Assembly (NCBI GenBank): GCA_030834905.1
Contig: JAUQWZ010000057.1
Span: forward strand, 82,199 to 146,198
Direction: 5' to 3'
DNA from: Aggregatilineales bacterium
GTDB lineage: Bacteria > Chloroflexota > Anaerolineae > Aggregatilineales > Phototrophicaceae
Length of the DNA: 64,000 nucleotides
Below are positions 42,625 to 51,299 of the stretch, in pieces (the first letter of the stretch is position 1; every line of letters starts with the position of its first letter). The notes below the pieces were generated by a model. It saw nothing but the letters and a program-made list of their open reading frames with translations. It was not told the DNA's origin and made no database searches. Position numbers and translations under genes: made by a program.

Positions 42625-43800
42625 CTAGCCGAGATAATCGCGCAGGTTGTGTGCCAGACGCGGATGGCGCAGACGACGCAGCGCTTCCTTTTCAAGCTGG
42701 CGAATACGCTCTCGACTAAGACCAAACTTGTTGGCAATTTCTTCCAGTGTGTGCGGCTCGCCGCCGCCCAACCCGAAGCGCAGGCGGAGAATATGGCTTT
42801 GGCGGGGGGTAAGCTCGCTCAAAACTTCTTCTATTGTTTCTTGCAGCAAATGCTGAGTCGCAGATTCGACCGGGCTGGGAGAATCCTGGTCTTCGATGAA
42901 ATCGCCAAATTCACTGTCGCCGTCATCGCCCACCGGGCGTTCCAGCGCGATAGCGTGCTGGCTGGCGTCCATCATTGCGCGAACGGCATCGGCGGGCAGA
43001 TCCATCTCAAGGGCAATTTCCTCTGGAGAAGGTCGGCGTCCCATCGATTGTTCGAGCGATTGGGCGGTGCGGTACATCTGGCGAATACGTTCAGTCATGT
43101 GGAGAGGAATACGGATCGTGCGTGTCTTCTGGGCGAGGGCGCGGGTGATTGCCTGGCGAATCCACCAGGTGGCGTAGGTGCTGAAGCGGTTGCCGCGCTT
43201 GTAATCGTATTTATCAACGGCGCGCATCAGACCAACATTGCCTTCCTGAATCAGATCCGGGAAGGGCAGCCCCTGACCCATGTATCGCTTGGCGATACTG
43301 ACGACGAGGCGCGTGTTGGCGCGACCGAGATGTTCGCGCGCTGCCTGTCCGTCAAAGACAAGGCGCTCCAGATGCACGACCCAGGTTTCACTGTAGCCTT
43401 CGCGCCCGCTGCCGATGCTGGCAAAGGTATCGCGCGCCATCTTGCCCATCTCAATCCGCTTGGCAAGCTCAATTTCCTCTTGCGCGGTCAGGAGGGGTTC
43501 CTGCGCCATCTGTCGAAAATACAGCCCTACGGGGTCATCTGCGGAAACGGCGTTGATATCACCTACACTGGGGTCCTGGAGGATTTCTTCGGGTTCGAAT
43601 TCGAGGTCACCTTCTTCGGCGAGCAGTAAGCCGTCCACCGGCTCGCTGTCCTGGCGTAATTCGATCCCTAGCTCGTCCAGCTCGTACAGAATGGTTTCGA
43701 TGGCATTCATATCATCGCCATCTTCATCCAGCACTTCTAGTACATCCTCGAAAGTTACGTAGCCGCGCTGGTCGGCCCGGTTCATAAGTTCCTGTAACAC
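42625..43800 (-). CDS. rpoD: Primary RNA polymerase sigma factor (SigA/RpoD)
   Basis: 391 residues from GTG 43800. The acidic N-terminus is a short region 1.1-like segment. DDPVGLYFRQMAQEPLLTAQ is region 1.2; LPFPDLIQEGNVGLMRAVDK, RGNRFSTYATWWIRQAITRA region 2; HMTERIRQMYRTAQSLEQSM region 3; LTPRQSHILRLRFGLGGG and LEEIANKFGLSRERIRQLEK region 4. Region 2.4 R-Q-A-I-T-R and 4.2 R-E-R-I-R-Q fit housekeeping -10/-35 recognition. Divergent from a DnaB/KaiC-like ATPase gene. Confidence 0.95.
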   Translation of the reverse strand: MLQELMNRADQRGYVTFEDVLEVLDEDGDDMNAIETILYELDELGIELRQDSEPVDGLLLAEEGDLEFEPEEILQDPSVGDINAVSADDPVGLYFRQMAQEPLLTAQEEIELAKRIEMGKMARDTFASIGSGREGYSETWVVHLERLVFDGQAAREHLGRANTRLVVSIAKRYMGQGLPFPDLIQEGNVGLMRAVDKYDYKRGNRFSTYATWWIRQAITRALAQKTRTIRIPLHMTERIRQMYRTAQSLEQSMGRRPSPEEIALEMDLPADAVRAMMDASQHAIALERPVGDDGDSEFGDFIEDQDSPSPVESATQHLLQETIEEVLSELTPRQSHILRLRFGLGGGEPHTLEEIANKFGLSRERIRQLEKEALRRLRHPRLAHNLRDYLG

Positions 43801-43901
43801 GCCTGTTCTCTGCCTCCTCCATAAAATAGGATTGGCAAAACCTCTGCCACGTTTGTACCAGTGCCAGGTACAAACCCGCTAACTGAGTCTTAAACTGACA
43901 T

Positions 43902-43931
43902 ATTTTATCACGATTATCATGTCTTTGTGAA
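43902..43931 (-). promoter_or_regulatory. Promoter for the sigma-factor gene
   Basis: On the minus strand TTCACA (43931-43926) and TAAAAT (43907-43902) are 18 bases apart, with a leader of about 95 bases. GGAGGAGG is in the leader. Confidence 0.4.
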
Positions 43932-44001
43932 TTACGTTGCATGTGTTCGTCAGAGCAATATAGATTAGCGTTTGCCTACAATCGTAAAGGCTTCGTTCAG
44001 A

Positions 44002-44017
44002 ATGTGAACCTTCACAT
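44002..44017. promoter_or_regulatory. Perfect palindrome in the divergent intergenic region
   Basis: ATGTGAA and TTCACAT with 2 central bases form a perfect 7-base inverted repeat, just before a TTGACA at 44021 and about 80 bases before the ATPase start. A candidate operator; regulator unknown. Confidence 0.4.
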
Positions 44018-44093
44018 CCGTTGACAGGTTTGCGTTTGCGAATTTGGATAATCAGGATATGATGGATTGAAAGGGCATCATAGGTGCGTCATT

Positions 44094-45215
44094 ATGTCTA
44101 CACGTCGGTTCACAGATAACCTCGAAGATCCACAGCCCACGCCGCCAGCCGCACCGCCAGCTTCCTCATCGCGGGGTGGGGCGCATCTTCCTCGTACACT
44201 AACCCAGGTCTTGAGTGAGGCGAATGATCGCGTGGTGCGCGGCGACCTGGCGGACTACGTGCCGCTGCCTACCGGGTTTGATCCGCTGGATGGCTTTATC
44301 GGCGGCGGCTTGCGCAAGACCGAACTGGTGCTGCTGGGCGGCTCTCAGGGGATTGGCAAAACCATTGCCACGCTTCAGATTGCGCGGAACATCGCCATGC
44401 GACCGGATCAGTACGTGTTTTACCTGTCGTATGAACACACCGAAACACACCTGATGCACCGCCTGCTGTGTCTGGAGAGCATCAGTCCGCCTGAGATTGA
44501 CCTGAGCCGCGGCGTCAAGCTGCGCGACCTGTACCAGATCATCGTCGCTCAACGCGCCAAAGAGTTTATGGGGCGAGATGGTGGGGCAGGGTCGCTTCAG
44601 GCAATTCTGCGCGATAATCCCAAAACTGCCCCCAGCCTCGCCCGTCTCGCCCGCTACTCTGACCGCGTGATCCTCGTCAAAGCCAGCCCGGCGGTGACGA
44701 CGCTGCGGGCGATCAAGGAAATGGCGGCGCGTCTGTGTGATGCGACCGGCGGCAACGTCGCGGTGTTTATCGACTACCTTCAGAAAATTGCCGTTCATCC
44801 TGAGCGACCGCGCGACGAAAACGACAAGGTGACCATCATCGTCGAAGGCTTGAAGGATATCGCTATGACGCTCGACGTGCCGGTATGGGCAATCGTGGCG
44901 GCAGACCGCGAAGGGCTAAAGAGCAAGCGCATCCATCTGTTCCATCTGCGGGGCAGCAGCGCGCTCGATTACGAGTCCGACATCGCCATCATCATGAATA
45001 ACAAGTATCAGATTCTGTCTAAGGATCACGTCTCGTTCAACCCGTATACTGCCAAGCAGTTCCGCGACTGGGTGGTGTGGACGATTGAGAAGAACCGCGC
45101 CGGACGCGCCATGCAGGATATGGAGTTCCAGCTTTACGGGCAGCACTTCGCTTTTGACCCACGCGGTCAGAAGGTGCAGCAGCAGCTTATCGACGAGAAG
45201 GTGATCGAGACGTAG
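44094..45215 (+). CDS. Stand-alone DnaB-like/RecA-fold ATPase
   Basis: 373 residues from ATG 44094 (AGGTG 7 bases upstream). A Pro-rich N-terminus precedes a RecA-fold core: VPLPTGFDPLDGFIGGGLRK, Walker A GGSQGIGKTIATLQIARNIA (about 82-95), a region with LSYEHTETHLMHRLLCLE, Walker B NVAVFIDYLQKIAVHP (about 225) and a later VVWTIEKNRAGRAMQDMEFQ. The order is that of the DnaB C-terminal helicase domain (KaiC/RadA relatives) but there is no DnaB N-terminal domain and no primase site. Possible roles: a replication accessory or a signalling ATPase. I cannot choose. Alone in its strand, divergent from rpoD. Confidence 0.8.
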   Translation: MSTRRFTDNLEDPQPTPPAAPPASSSRGGAHLPRTLTQVLSEANDRVVRGDLADYVPLPTGFDPLDGFIGGGLRKTELVLLGGSQGIGKTIATLQIARNIAMRPDQYVFYLSYEHTETHLMHRLLCLESISPPEIDLSRGVKLRDLYQIIVAQRAKEFMGRDGGAGSLQAILRDNPKTAPSLARLARYSDRVILVKASPAVTTLRAIKEMAARLCDATGGNVAVFIDYLQKIAVHPERPRDENDKVTIIVEGLKDIAMTLDVPVWAIVAADREGLKSKRIHLFHLRGSSALDYESDIAIIMNNKYQILSKDHVSFNPYTAKQFRDWVVWTIEKNRAGRAMQDMEFQLYGQHFAFDPRGQKVQQQLIDEKVIET

Positions 45216-45253
45216 AGCGCGCGGTTTGCGTTTTCTCTGCCAGCGACAGTCGT

Positions 45254-45586
45254 TCAGTCGCGGATGCGCCTTGGCACGTAGAAAAGCTGCCCGGTGGTTA
45301 ACAGGCGGGGATTTTGCAGGCAGTTGGCGGCGCTAAGTCGGGCGACGGTGCTTGAGGTGCGCTCCGCCAGCGACTGGATGGTATCGCCCGGACGGATGAC
45401 ATACTCATACCAGGCGCGGGGCGGGGGGCAAAACTGCCCCCCGTCATCGTGTGGCTGATAGCGTGTCGGGTGCAGCGTGATCGTCGGGTTAGCGGATGGC
45501 GGCGTATCCGTCGGTGACGGCAGCGCGGCGCAGCCGCCCACGATGATTAAGACCGGCAGCCACCAGCGCATCCACTTTCTGACCAT
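45254..45586 (-). CDS. LysM-domain lipoprotein
   Basis: 110 residues from ATG 45586. A basic start and hydrophobic stretch (MRWWLPVLIIVGGC) end in a lipobox, Cys19; a Pro/Thr linker with a QFCPPPRAWYEYV block leads to a single LysM (about 60-105: YVIRPGDTIQSLAERTSSTV, LSAANCLQNPRLLTTGQLFY). LysM binds N-acetylglucosamine polymers, so it should sit on the cell surface at peptidoglycan. It lies 13 bases downstream of lipA and is cotranscribed. Confidence 0.85.
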   Translation of the reverse strand: MVRKWMRWWLPVLIIVGGCAALPSPTDTPPSANPTITLHPTRYQPHDDGGQFCPPPRAWYEYVIRPGDTIQSLAERTSSTVARLSAANCLQNPRLLTTGQLFYVPRRIRD

Positions 45587-45599
45587 CACAGCGCGGGAT

Positions 45600-46574
45600 C
45601 TAGTCGGTTTGCTCAACTGCCGGGCGCGTGTGAATGAAGTTGAGCTTTGAAAGCTCGCGCACCTGCTGGTCGGCGCGGTAGCTGCTGCGCACCAGCGGTC
45701 CACTTTCCACCCATTTAAAACCCATGTCCTTCCCGATTACGATGAACCGGTCGAATTCGTCGGGCGTGTAGTAACGCTCGACCGCCAGATGCTGCTTGCT
45801 TGGCTGGAGATACTGCCCGATGGTCAGAATATCGACGCCGCGATCCGCCAGATCGCGCATGACTTCGACCACTTCGTCGAACGTTTCACCTAAGCCAACC
45901 ATGATGCCACTTTTGGTCAGTACCAGCGGGTCCATTTTCTTGGCGTTTTCGAGTGTCGCCATCGCCCATTCATAGTGATCCTGCGGCTGCACCTTGCGGA
46001 ACAGGCGCGGCACCGTCTCGACGTTGTGGTTGAGGATCTCCGGCTGCGCGTCCATGACAATTTTGAGCGCGGCTTCGCTGCCCTTGAAATCGGGGATCAG
46101 CACTTCGATGCTGCATCCGGGCTGAAGCTGGCGGATGCGGCGAATCACCATCGCGAAGATTGGCGCGCCGCCATCTTTGCGCTCGTCGCGGTTGACGCTG
46201 GTAATGACGACGTGGCGCAGTCCCAGCGCCCGCACCGATTCGGCGACGCGATTCGGCTCAGCCCAGTCCAACGGGCTGGGGCGTCCGGTCTTGATATCGC
46301 AGAAGCCGCACGAGCGCGTGCAGGTATCGCCCATCATCAGGAAGGTAGCGGTGCCGCGTCCCCAACATTCACCGAGGTTGGGACACTGCGCCTCTTCGCA
46401 GACGGTATGAAGCTGCTGCTCGCGCATCAAGCCATAGACGCGCTGGTAATTTTCGCCGTGTGGCGCGCGCACCTTGATCCAGGGTGGGCGGCGGCGTGGG
46501 TGATTGGGATCAGGCTGCCATCCCGCCGATGAATCTGTGGTTGGAATGGCATTCGGATCGATAACGTTGGTCAC
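45600..46574 (-). CDS. lipA: Lipoyl synthase
   Basis: 324 residues. The two iron-sulphur clusters show as VCEEAQCPNLGEC (Cys59, 64, 70) and DTCTRSCGFCDIKTG (Cys85, 89, 92, the radical-SAM CxxxCxxC). VVITSVNRDERKDGGAPIF, SGIMVGLGETFDEVVEVMRD and LTIGQYLQPSKQHLAVERYY are LipA signatures. Inserts two sulphurs into octanoyl chains on lipoyl domains. No lipB is adjacent. Confidence 0.98.
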   Translation of the reverse strand: MTNVIDPNAIPTTDSSAGWQPDPNHPRRRPPWIKVRAPHGENYQRVYGLMREQQLHTVCEEAQCPNLGECWGRGTATFLMMGDTCTRSCGFCDIKTGRPSPLDWAEPNRVAESVRALGLRHVVITSVNRDERKDGGAPIFAMVIRRIRQLQPGCSIEVLIPDFKGSEAALKIVMDAQPEILNHNVETVPRLFRKVQPQDHYEWAMATLENAKKMDPLVLTKSGIMVGLGETFDEVVEVMRDLADRGVDILTIGQYLQPSKQHLAVERYYTPDEFDRFIVIGKDMGFKWVESGPLVRSSYRADQQVRELSKLNFIHTRPAVEQTD

Positions 46575-46609
46575 AATAAGCTCCCGTTCTGTTGCCCTAC
46601 GGGGCGAGA

Positions 46610-47500
46610 TTATAGCCCGGCGTTGACTAAAGTGTCCAGTTCCGACGGTTTGGCGTTGAGGGTTCTTACAAGCTGCCGCCAGATGAGGTGGATCGCGCCC
46701 TCACGGAATGCGAACCGCATGACCAGCGCCGCCAGCGCGTACACCATCTGCCGATCTGGCAGCGCGGACGCCGCCAGCGCCAGCGACAGCGCGGCAAGAC
46801 TGCTGATCAGGAACAGCCCAAGCTGAAGACTCACCAGGGCGGCGGCAGCGCCCAGCCGCGCGTTCGATTCCTGGCGCGCGTAAGCCGGTACCAGCATGGC
46901 GATCAGGCTGCTCAGGACGATGGTCTGGATGTAATCCAGCCAGAGCTGCCCAATGACCGCCGCTGTGGTCACCAGACGAGCGATGGTCAGGCTGGAGTCA
47001 TTGGCAAGGACGGGCGGAACAGGCGTAATTTGGCTGCTGACCAGACCGAGCAGCGCTGAAAACGTACCCACCGCGACCACACCCAGCAGCAGCCAGCGCA
47101 GCAGGCGCTGTCTGGCGATCCAGCGGACAGTGTACGCCCAATGCAGCCCCAGAGCGCCTGGCGAGGTCGCGCCCAGCGTTTCGTAGATGCCGACGTCGTG
47201 TTCGTGGGCGATTTGCCCGCTGACGATGATGCAGAGCGCCAGCCCGTAGGCGGTCACGACCAGCGGTATGGCGGCAGCGGTATGCGGCAGCAGCGAAGTG
47301 AAGGCGGTGAACACAAACGGGACGCCAAAGAAGATGAATGCCGCTGGCAGCAGCGCGAACAGCAGCGCCGCCAATAGATTCAGCGCCGGGATTTCATAGG
47401 GAGTCGATTCGACAAAACCCCGCCGCAGGAACAGATGGTAATAAACCGCCGTCAGCCCGGTAGGTCGATTCAGGGCGCGCCACAAGCGCCAGGTGATCAT
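46610..47500 (-). CDS. ABC-2-like membrane protein
   Basis: 296 residues from ATG 47500, which overlaps the upstream stop as ATGA. Six or so hydrophobic helices: the first at about 38-80, then a cytosolic stretch QIAHEHDVGIYETLGATSPG and ALGLHWAYTVRWIARQRLLR, then helices up to about 265. The stretch between helices 2 and 3 recalls the coupling segment of ABC-2 permeases (EHDVGIYETLGAT resembles E-x-x-x-G-T-x-E-x-L). A sister with the same layout is at 51274-52206. No ATPase gene is nearby. Confidence 0.7.
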   Translation of the reverse strand: MITWRLWRALNRPTGLTAVYYHLFLRRGFVESTPYEIPALNLLAALLFALLPAAFIFFGVPFVFTAFTSLLPHTAAAIPLVVTAYGLALCIIVSGQIAHEHDVGIYETLGATSPGALGLHWAYTVRWIARQRLLRWLLLGVVAVGTFSALLGLVSSQITPVPPVLANDSSLTIARLVTTAAVIGQLWLDYIQTIVLSSLIAMLVPAYARQESNARLGAAAALVSLQLGLFLISSLAALSLALAASALPDRQMVYALAALVMRFAFREGAIHLIWRQLVRTLNAKPSELDTLVNAGL

Positions 47501-48639
47501 CCGGGTGGCAGACCCCACACCACTACGTCGGGCGCACCCAGCGCCGGGTAGATGCCTTCGCTCAGTTCGGTGAATATGCCGGTTGACGTGTCCAGCGCCA
47601 GCAGCAGGTAGCCGCGCTCGTCGCCGGGAACGTTACCGCCAAACGCCAGATGGACGCTGTCCGGCGACCAGACAAGGCGCGGCGGGTTGGGCGTGTGCTC
47701 GGTGGTGGCATAGCCGCAGTAGACTGTCGTTTCGCCGGTGTTGGTGTCCAGGATGTGGATGACGGCGTTGCCAACAGTGCCTTCGGGATCAGCGCCGGTC
47801 ATCTCCATCACCCAGAAGGCGATATGGCGGCTGTCGGGCGACCAGCTTAGCTCGCCAACGGCGATGCCGTTGATACGCGCCAACCCATACGAATCGGCGA
47901 GGTGTGTCCACTGCGCTGGCGCGGTGTCGCCGGGTCTGATAGCGTAGATTTCGCTGGCGGTCACGCCGCCGTCAGCGTCAATGGTCGGGGCGACGTATGC
48001 CAGCCAGCGCCCGTCAGGCGACCACGACTGGGCGTTAAAGTAGGCGCGATCTTCGCCAAGCTCCACCCGCTGGTCGCTGATGCCGACCAGATCGCGCCGT
48101 TCGGTGTTGATCAGCGCGCGCTTAAAGCCCTCGCCATTCTGTTCAACCAGCAGTCCGAAGCGCCCGCCCGGCTGCATCGAGATCACGCCGCTGACGTTCA
48201 GGTATTCGCGCTCGGTGCTGCCTTCTGTCTGCAAGTAGGCGTCGTGTCCTGGCGTCCATATCAGGAAGACGCCGTCAGCCCACCAATCGACATCAGAAGC
48301 ATAGTCCGAGATCAGCACTCGCTCAGTGCCGTTGAGACGCATCCGGTTATAGGTGTTGATGGCGTTGTAGAAGTAGGTGATCCAGCGTCCATCCGGGGAC
48401 AGGCGGCAGTTGCTGCCGCAGGGGGTGGTATCGGGCAGGGGATAGCGCCGCCCGCTGCCGATGTCATACACCCACAGCGCGCTGCGGTCGAACGAGGTGA
48501 GGATGATGCCGCCCGATGGATAGCCGCCTGCCGCCGTCTGAATGCCGGTTGCCGGGCAAAGCTGGGGTAGTCTATCCTGCGCGAGGGCAGAGACGGACAG
48601 AAGCAGGTTGAGTGCCAGAAACAGCAGGAATCGCAGCAT
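47497..48639 (-). CDS. Secreted WD40/TolB-like propeller protein
   Basis: 380 residues. A signal peptide (1-20, LLFLALNLLLSVSALA). Repeated blades contain the TolB-type phrase C-R/S-x-S-P-D-G-R-W (CRLSPDGRWITYFYNAINTY, AQSWSPDGRWLAYVAP, LSWSPDSRHIAFW and LVWSPDSVHLAFG), so it is a six- or seven-bladed propeller of the TolB/PD40 sort. Role unknown; exported, probably soluble or membrane-attached. Tail overlaps the permease gene start. Confidence 0.8.
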   Translation of the reverse strand: MLRFLLFLALNLLLSVSALAQDRLPQLCPATGIQTAAGGYPSGGIILTSFDRSALWVYDIGSGRRYPLPDTTPCGSNCRLSPDGRWITYFYNAINTYNRMRLNGTERVLISDYASDVDWWADGVFLIWTPGHDAYLQTEGSTEREYLNVSGVISMQPGGRFGLLVEQNGEGFKRALINTERRDLVGISDQRVELGEDRAYFNAQSWSPDGRWLAYVAPTIDADGGVTASEIYAIRPGDTAPAQWTHLADSYGLARINGIAVGELSWSPDSRHIAFWVMEMTGADPEGTVGNAVIHILDTNTGETTVYCGYATTEHTPNPPRLVWSPDSVHLAFGGNVPGDERGYLLLALDTSTGIFTELSEGIYPALGAPDVVVWGLPPG

Positions 48640-48641
48640 GG

Positions 48642-49433
48642 TTAATCGGATTGCTCATTACGCGAGTCGTTTTCGTCCGCCAGTGTAGACTCGCCACTGG
48701 CAATACGCCAGACCCGAACCGCGCTCTGGTGGTCCGCGCTGCCGCCGTCGGCGATAAACAGGTGGTCTTTATAAATCAGGCAGTCCATTGGGCGGTGGAG
48801 CGCGGCGGGCTGCAAATCGGTCAGCATCGACGAAAGAACCGGCTCCTGCTCGGCGCTGGTGTCGAAGTAGTGAGCGACATAGAGCACCTGGGTATCGTAA
48901 TCGAACGGCTCGCCGCCGTCGTCCTGGCGTTCTTCCGGCAGCGCCAAAGCCAGCCGCAGGCGGCGGCAGACGACGAACAGATGCGGCGGGCGCACGCTGG
49001 CTTCCGCCAGGACGTAGCTTTCAGCCAGTCCGAGCAGCAAGGGCGGCGGCACATCAAGGCGCAGGTGGTTCACCAGCGCGAATTTCTCGGAAACCGAGAA
49101 TGAATGCACCAGATCGTCCAGTCGTTCGGGACCGCGCAGCCCGCGATGCCGGGGTCCGGCGAAGTTCAGACCCATCGTATGCCAGCCGCGCTGTGGCATC
49201 GTCAGGTCATCGGGCAGGCTCAGCGGGGCGATATCGGTGACCGCGCCTGAGGCTTCATCGACCGACGCCACCACTGTGCCGTCCAGTTTCAGGGCGTGCT
49301 GCGCCAGCCAGCCGTCGTCACTGTAAACCTCTTCGACATAGACGGTGAGATCGGGCGCTACGCCTAACAGGCTGCAATCACCGTTGTGGGCAAGCGGCAG
49401 CGTCGTAACCGGTTCGAGCGTTGGCATGGGCAT
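48642..49433 (-). CDS. Uncharacterised soluble propeller-like protein
   Basis: 263 residues, no signal. Beta-rich with scattered blade-like pairs (LLGVAPDLTVYVEEVYSDDG, LYVAHYFDTSAEQEPVLSSM) and a late MDCLIYKDHLFIADGGSADH typical of NHL or quinoprotein blades. Probably a propeller fragment, but no family is recognised. It is 2 bases from the TolB-like gene downstream on the same strand. Confidence 0.62.
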   Translation of the reverse strand: MPMPTLEPVTTLPLAHNGDCSLLGVAPDLTVYVEEVYSDDGWLAQHALKLDGTVVASVDEASGAVTDIAPLSLPDDLTMPQRGWHTMGLNFAGPRHRGLRGPERLDDLVHSFSVSEKFALVNHLRLDVPPPLLLGLAESYVLAEASVRPPHLFVVCRRLRLALALPEERQDDGGEPFDYDTQVLYVAHYFDTSAEQEPVLSSMLTDLQPAALHRPMDCLIYKDHLFIADGGSADHQSAVRVWRIASGESTLADENDSRNEQSD

Positions 49434-49526
49434 GGAACTATTCCATCGGCGTCGTCGTCTGAATATGAGATACGTAAAATTACTGAAAAATTCGTTTCCA
49501 GTTTGAGTAACGATATCGCTTGGCTG

Positions 49527-49535
49527 TGTTATACT
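49527..49535 (+). promoter_or_regulatory. Possible extended -10 for the 49573 regulator
   Basis: TGT followed by TATACT fits TGn-TATAAT, about 38 bases before the ATG. No -35 of note. Confidence 0.35.
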
Positions 49536-49572
49536 TTTTAGGATTCATAATCATATTGAGGCTAGGTCGATA

Positions 49573-50238
49573 ATGAAGCGGCTTGCCCCCAGCGCTATTA
49601 TAAACGATGAATTGGCAGAAGGCGCGCCGAATTCTGAGGAAGCGCGAGAGTCGGCTGATCCGAACCGGACGATGGCAGTCCCTCACACGCCCGCTGGTTC
49701 AGTGCATCGCTCGCCAATCGCCGAAACCGGGCTGCTGATGCCGGTCGTGGTGCCGGCTGAGGGCGACGATCTCAATGATCGACAGGATGCCTCGCGAACG
49801 TCGGCGGAGACACAGATGACACCTTACCCCGCACACGCACACGGTACCCGAACTGCTCCACTGGCGCTGATCGTGGAAGACACGCTTGAGCTGGCAGAGG
49901 TTCTCGCGGCGACTCTCCAGCGCATGAACATTACCACCATGCACGAGAGCCACGGCAACCGCGCCAGCCACCGCTATGTGGAATACTGCCCGGACGTGGT
50001 GCTGCTGGATATCAGCCTGCCGGACGTGACCGGCTGGAAGGTGCTGGATACGATCAAAGAGCACCAGCGCGAGACGGGCATCAGGATGCCAATTGTCATC
50101 GTCATCACCGCTTATGGCGATCCGGCAAATCGACTGGTTGGGAAGCTCCAGGGCGTTCACAGCTATCTGGTGAAGCCGTTCACGGCGGATGAAGTAGAAG
50201 ACCTCGTCAGGAGCGCCCTGAGCAGTATGCCTGGATGA
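49573..50238 (+). CDS. Receiver-domain response regulator with long N-terminal extension
   Basis: 221 residues. Residues 1-95 are a charged, unstructured extension (EGAPNSEEARESADPNRTMA and similar). The receiver (about 98-215) has PLALIVEDTLELAEVLAATL (acidic pair), VVLLDISLPDVTGWKVLD (phospho-Asp), IVIVITAYGDPANRLVG and HSYLVKPFTADEVED (Lys-Pro). No output domain. It starts an operon with a TPR protein and a membrane protein, with stop and next start sharing ATGA. Confidence 0.85.
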   Translation: MKRLAPSAIINDELAEGAPNSEEARESADPNRTMAVPHTPAGSVHRSPIAETGLLMPVVVPAEGDDLNDRQDASRTSAETQMTPYPAHAHGTRTAPLALIVEDTLELAEVLAATLQRMNITTMHESHGNRASHRYVEYCPDVVLLDISLPDVTGWKVLDTIKEHQRETGIRMPIVIVITAYGDPANRLVGKLQGVHSYLVKPFTADEVEDLVRSALSSMPG

Positions 50239-51299
50239 TGGCTCGCGCCGGGTTCAGCCGCTGGCTGCCGCTGCTTAAGGTTGGGCTGATTTTAGCGTTC
50301 CTGTTTCTCTATCTGACACCAACTACACAACGTCCACCCGCGCCGGTGGACGATTTTGTTTTACCGGAACGGCTGAGTGGTCGCCCACTACAGGCGCTGT
50401 ACCGGGTTGAGGCGATGGCGGTAAAGTCAGACTGGACGCCCGAACTGCTGCGCCTGGCGGGCGATCTGTGGCGCGAAGCGGGTGATATCACCCGCGCGCT
50501 GTCATATTGGCAGGCTGCGGCTGAAGGGAACGCGGACGCGGGACTGCTGCGCGATCTGGCGCTGGGAGCGCTTGAGGTACAGGAATGGTCGCTGGCGCGG
50601 GAAACGCTTCACCACTTGACCGCGCTGTCGCCCGATGATGGCTGGGCGCTGTTTCAACTCGGCATCCTTCAGGCGATTATCGACCCTGAAGACGGGCGCG
50701 ATGGACTCGCGGCGGTGATGGACGATCCGGCTTATGCCGAAATCGCCGCCAATCTGACGAACGTTCTGAGCGAAAGCGGCGGCGAAGCGACGGTGTTGGT
50801 GAGTCTGGGGCAGGCGCTGGCGGAATACGAACTGTGGGCATATGCCGAACTGGCGTTTACGCGCGCGGCTGATTTCGAGCCGCTGCCTGAGGCGCTGGCG
50901 TATGCGGGACTGGCGCGCGACATGCAGGGCAAAGACGGCAGCGGCTGGATCGAGCAGGCGGTGCGGCTGGCTCCTGACAGCGCCGCGGTGCGGCTGCTGC
51001 AAGGGCTGCATCTGCGTCAGACGGGTGATTTTGCTGGCAGCCAGCAGGCGCTGGCGCTGGCGGCGGCGCTCGACCCTGAGAACCCGGTGATGTACGCCGA
51101 GCTTGGGACTGCCTACCAGCTTCTGGGTCAGATCGATCAGGCGCGGCGCTGGCTGGAGCAGGCGGTCGCGCTGTCCGGCGGCGACAGCCGCTTTCAGCCG
51201 ATGCTGACTGCTTTAGCCGAATCCGAGGTCCAGCTTCTGCAAGCATTCGGCGTGACTCTGAAAGTGACTGACGATGCAACTGCTGAACCCAACCCCTGA
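50235..51299 (+). CDS. TPR-repeat membrane-anchored protein
   Basis: 354 residues. An N-terminal membrane helix (about 12-30, LLKVGLILAFLFLYLTP) precedes tetratricopeptide repeats across about 55-320, e.g. AGDLWREAGDITRALSYWQA, GLARDMQGKDGSGWIEQAVR and AELGTAYQLLGQIDQARRWL. TPR solenoids bind peptides or scaffold complexes. The start is coupled to the regulator stop (ATGA) and its 3' end overlaps the next gene by 26 bases. Confidence 0.85.
   Translation: MMARAGFSRWLPLLKVGLILAFLFLYLTPTTQRPPAPVDDFVLPERLSGRPLQALYRVEAMAVKSDWTPELLRLAGDLWREAGDITRALSYWQAAAEGNADAGLLRDLALGALEVQEWSLARETLHHLTALSPDDGWALFQLGILQAIIDPEDGRDGLAAVMDDPAYAEIAANLTNVLSESGGEATVLVSLGQALAEYELWAYAELAFTRAADFEPLPEALAYAGLARDMQGKDGSGWIEQAVRLAPDSAAVRLLQGLHLRQTGDFAGSQQALALAAALDPENPVMYAELGTAYQLLGQIDQARRWLEQAVALSGGDSRFQPMLTALAESEVQLLQAFGVTLKVTDDATAEPNP

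Noticed and set aside
44021..44052. A sigma-70 promoter for the DnaB-like ATPase
   Set aside because: TTGACA and GATAAT are 20 bases apart, too far for a confident call.
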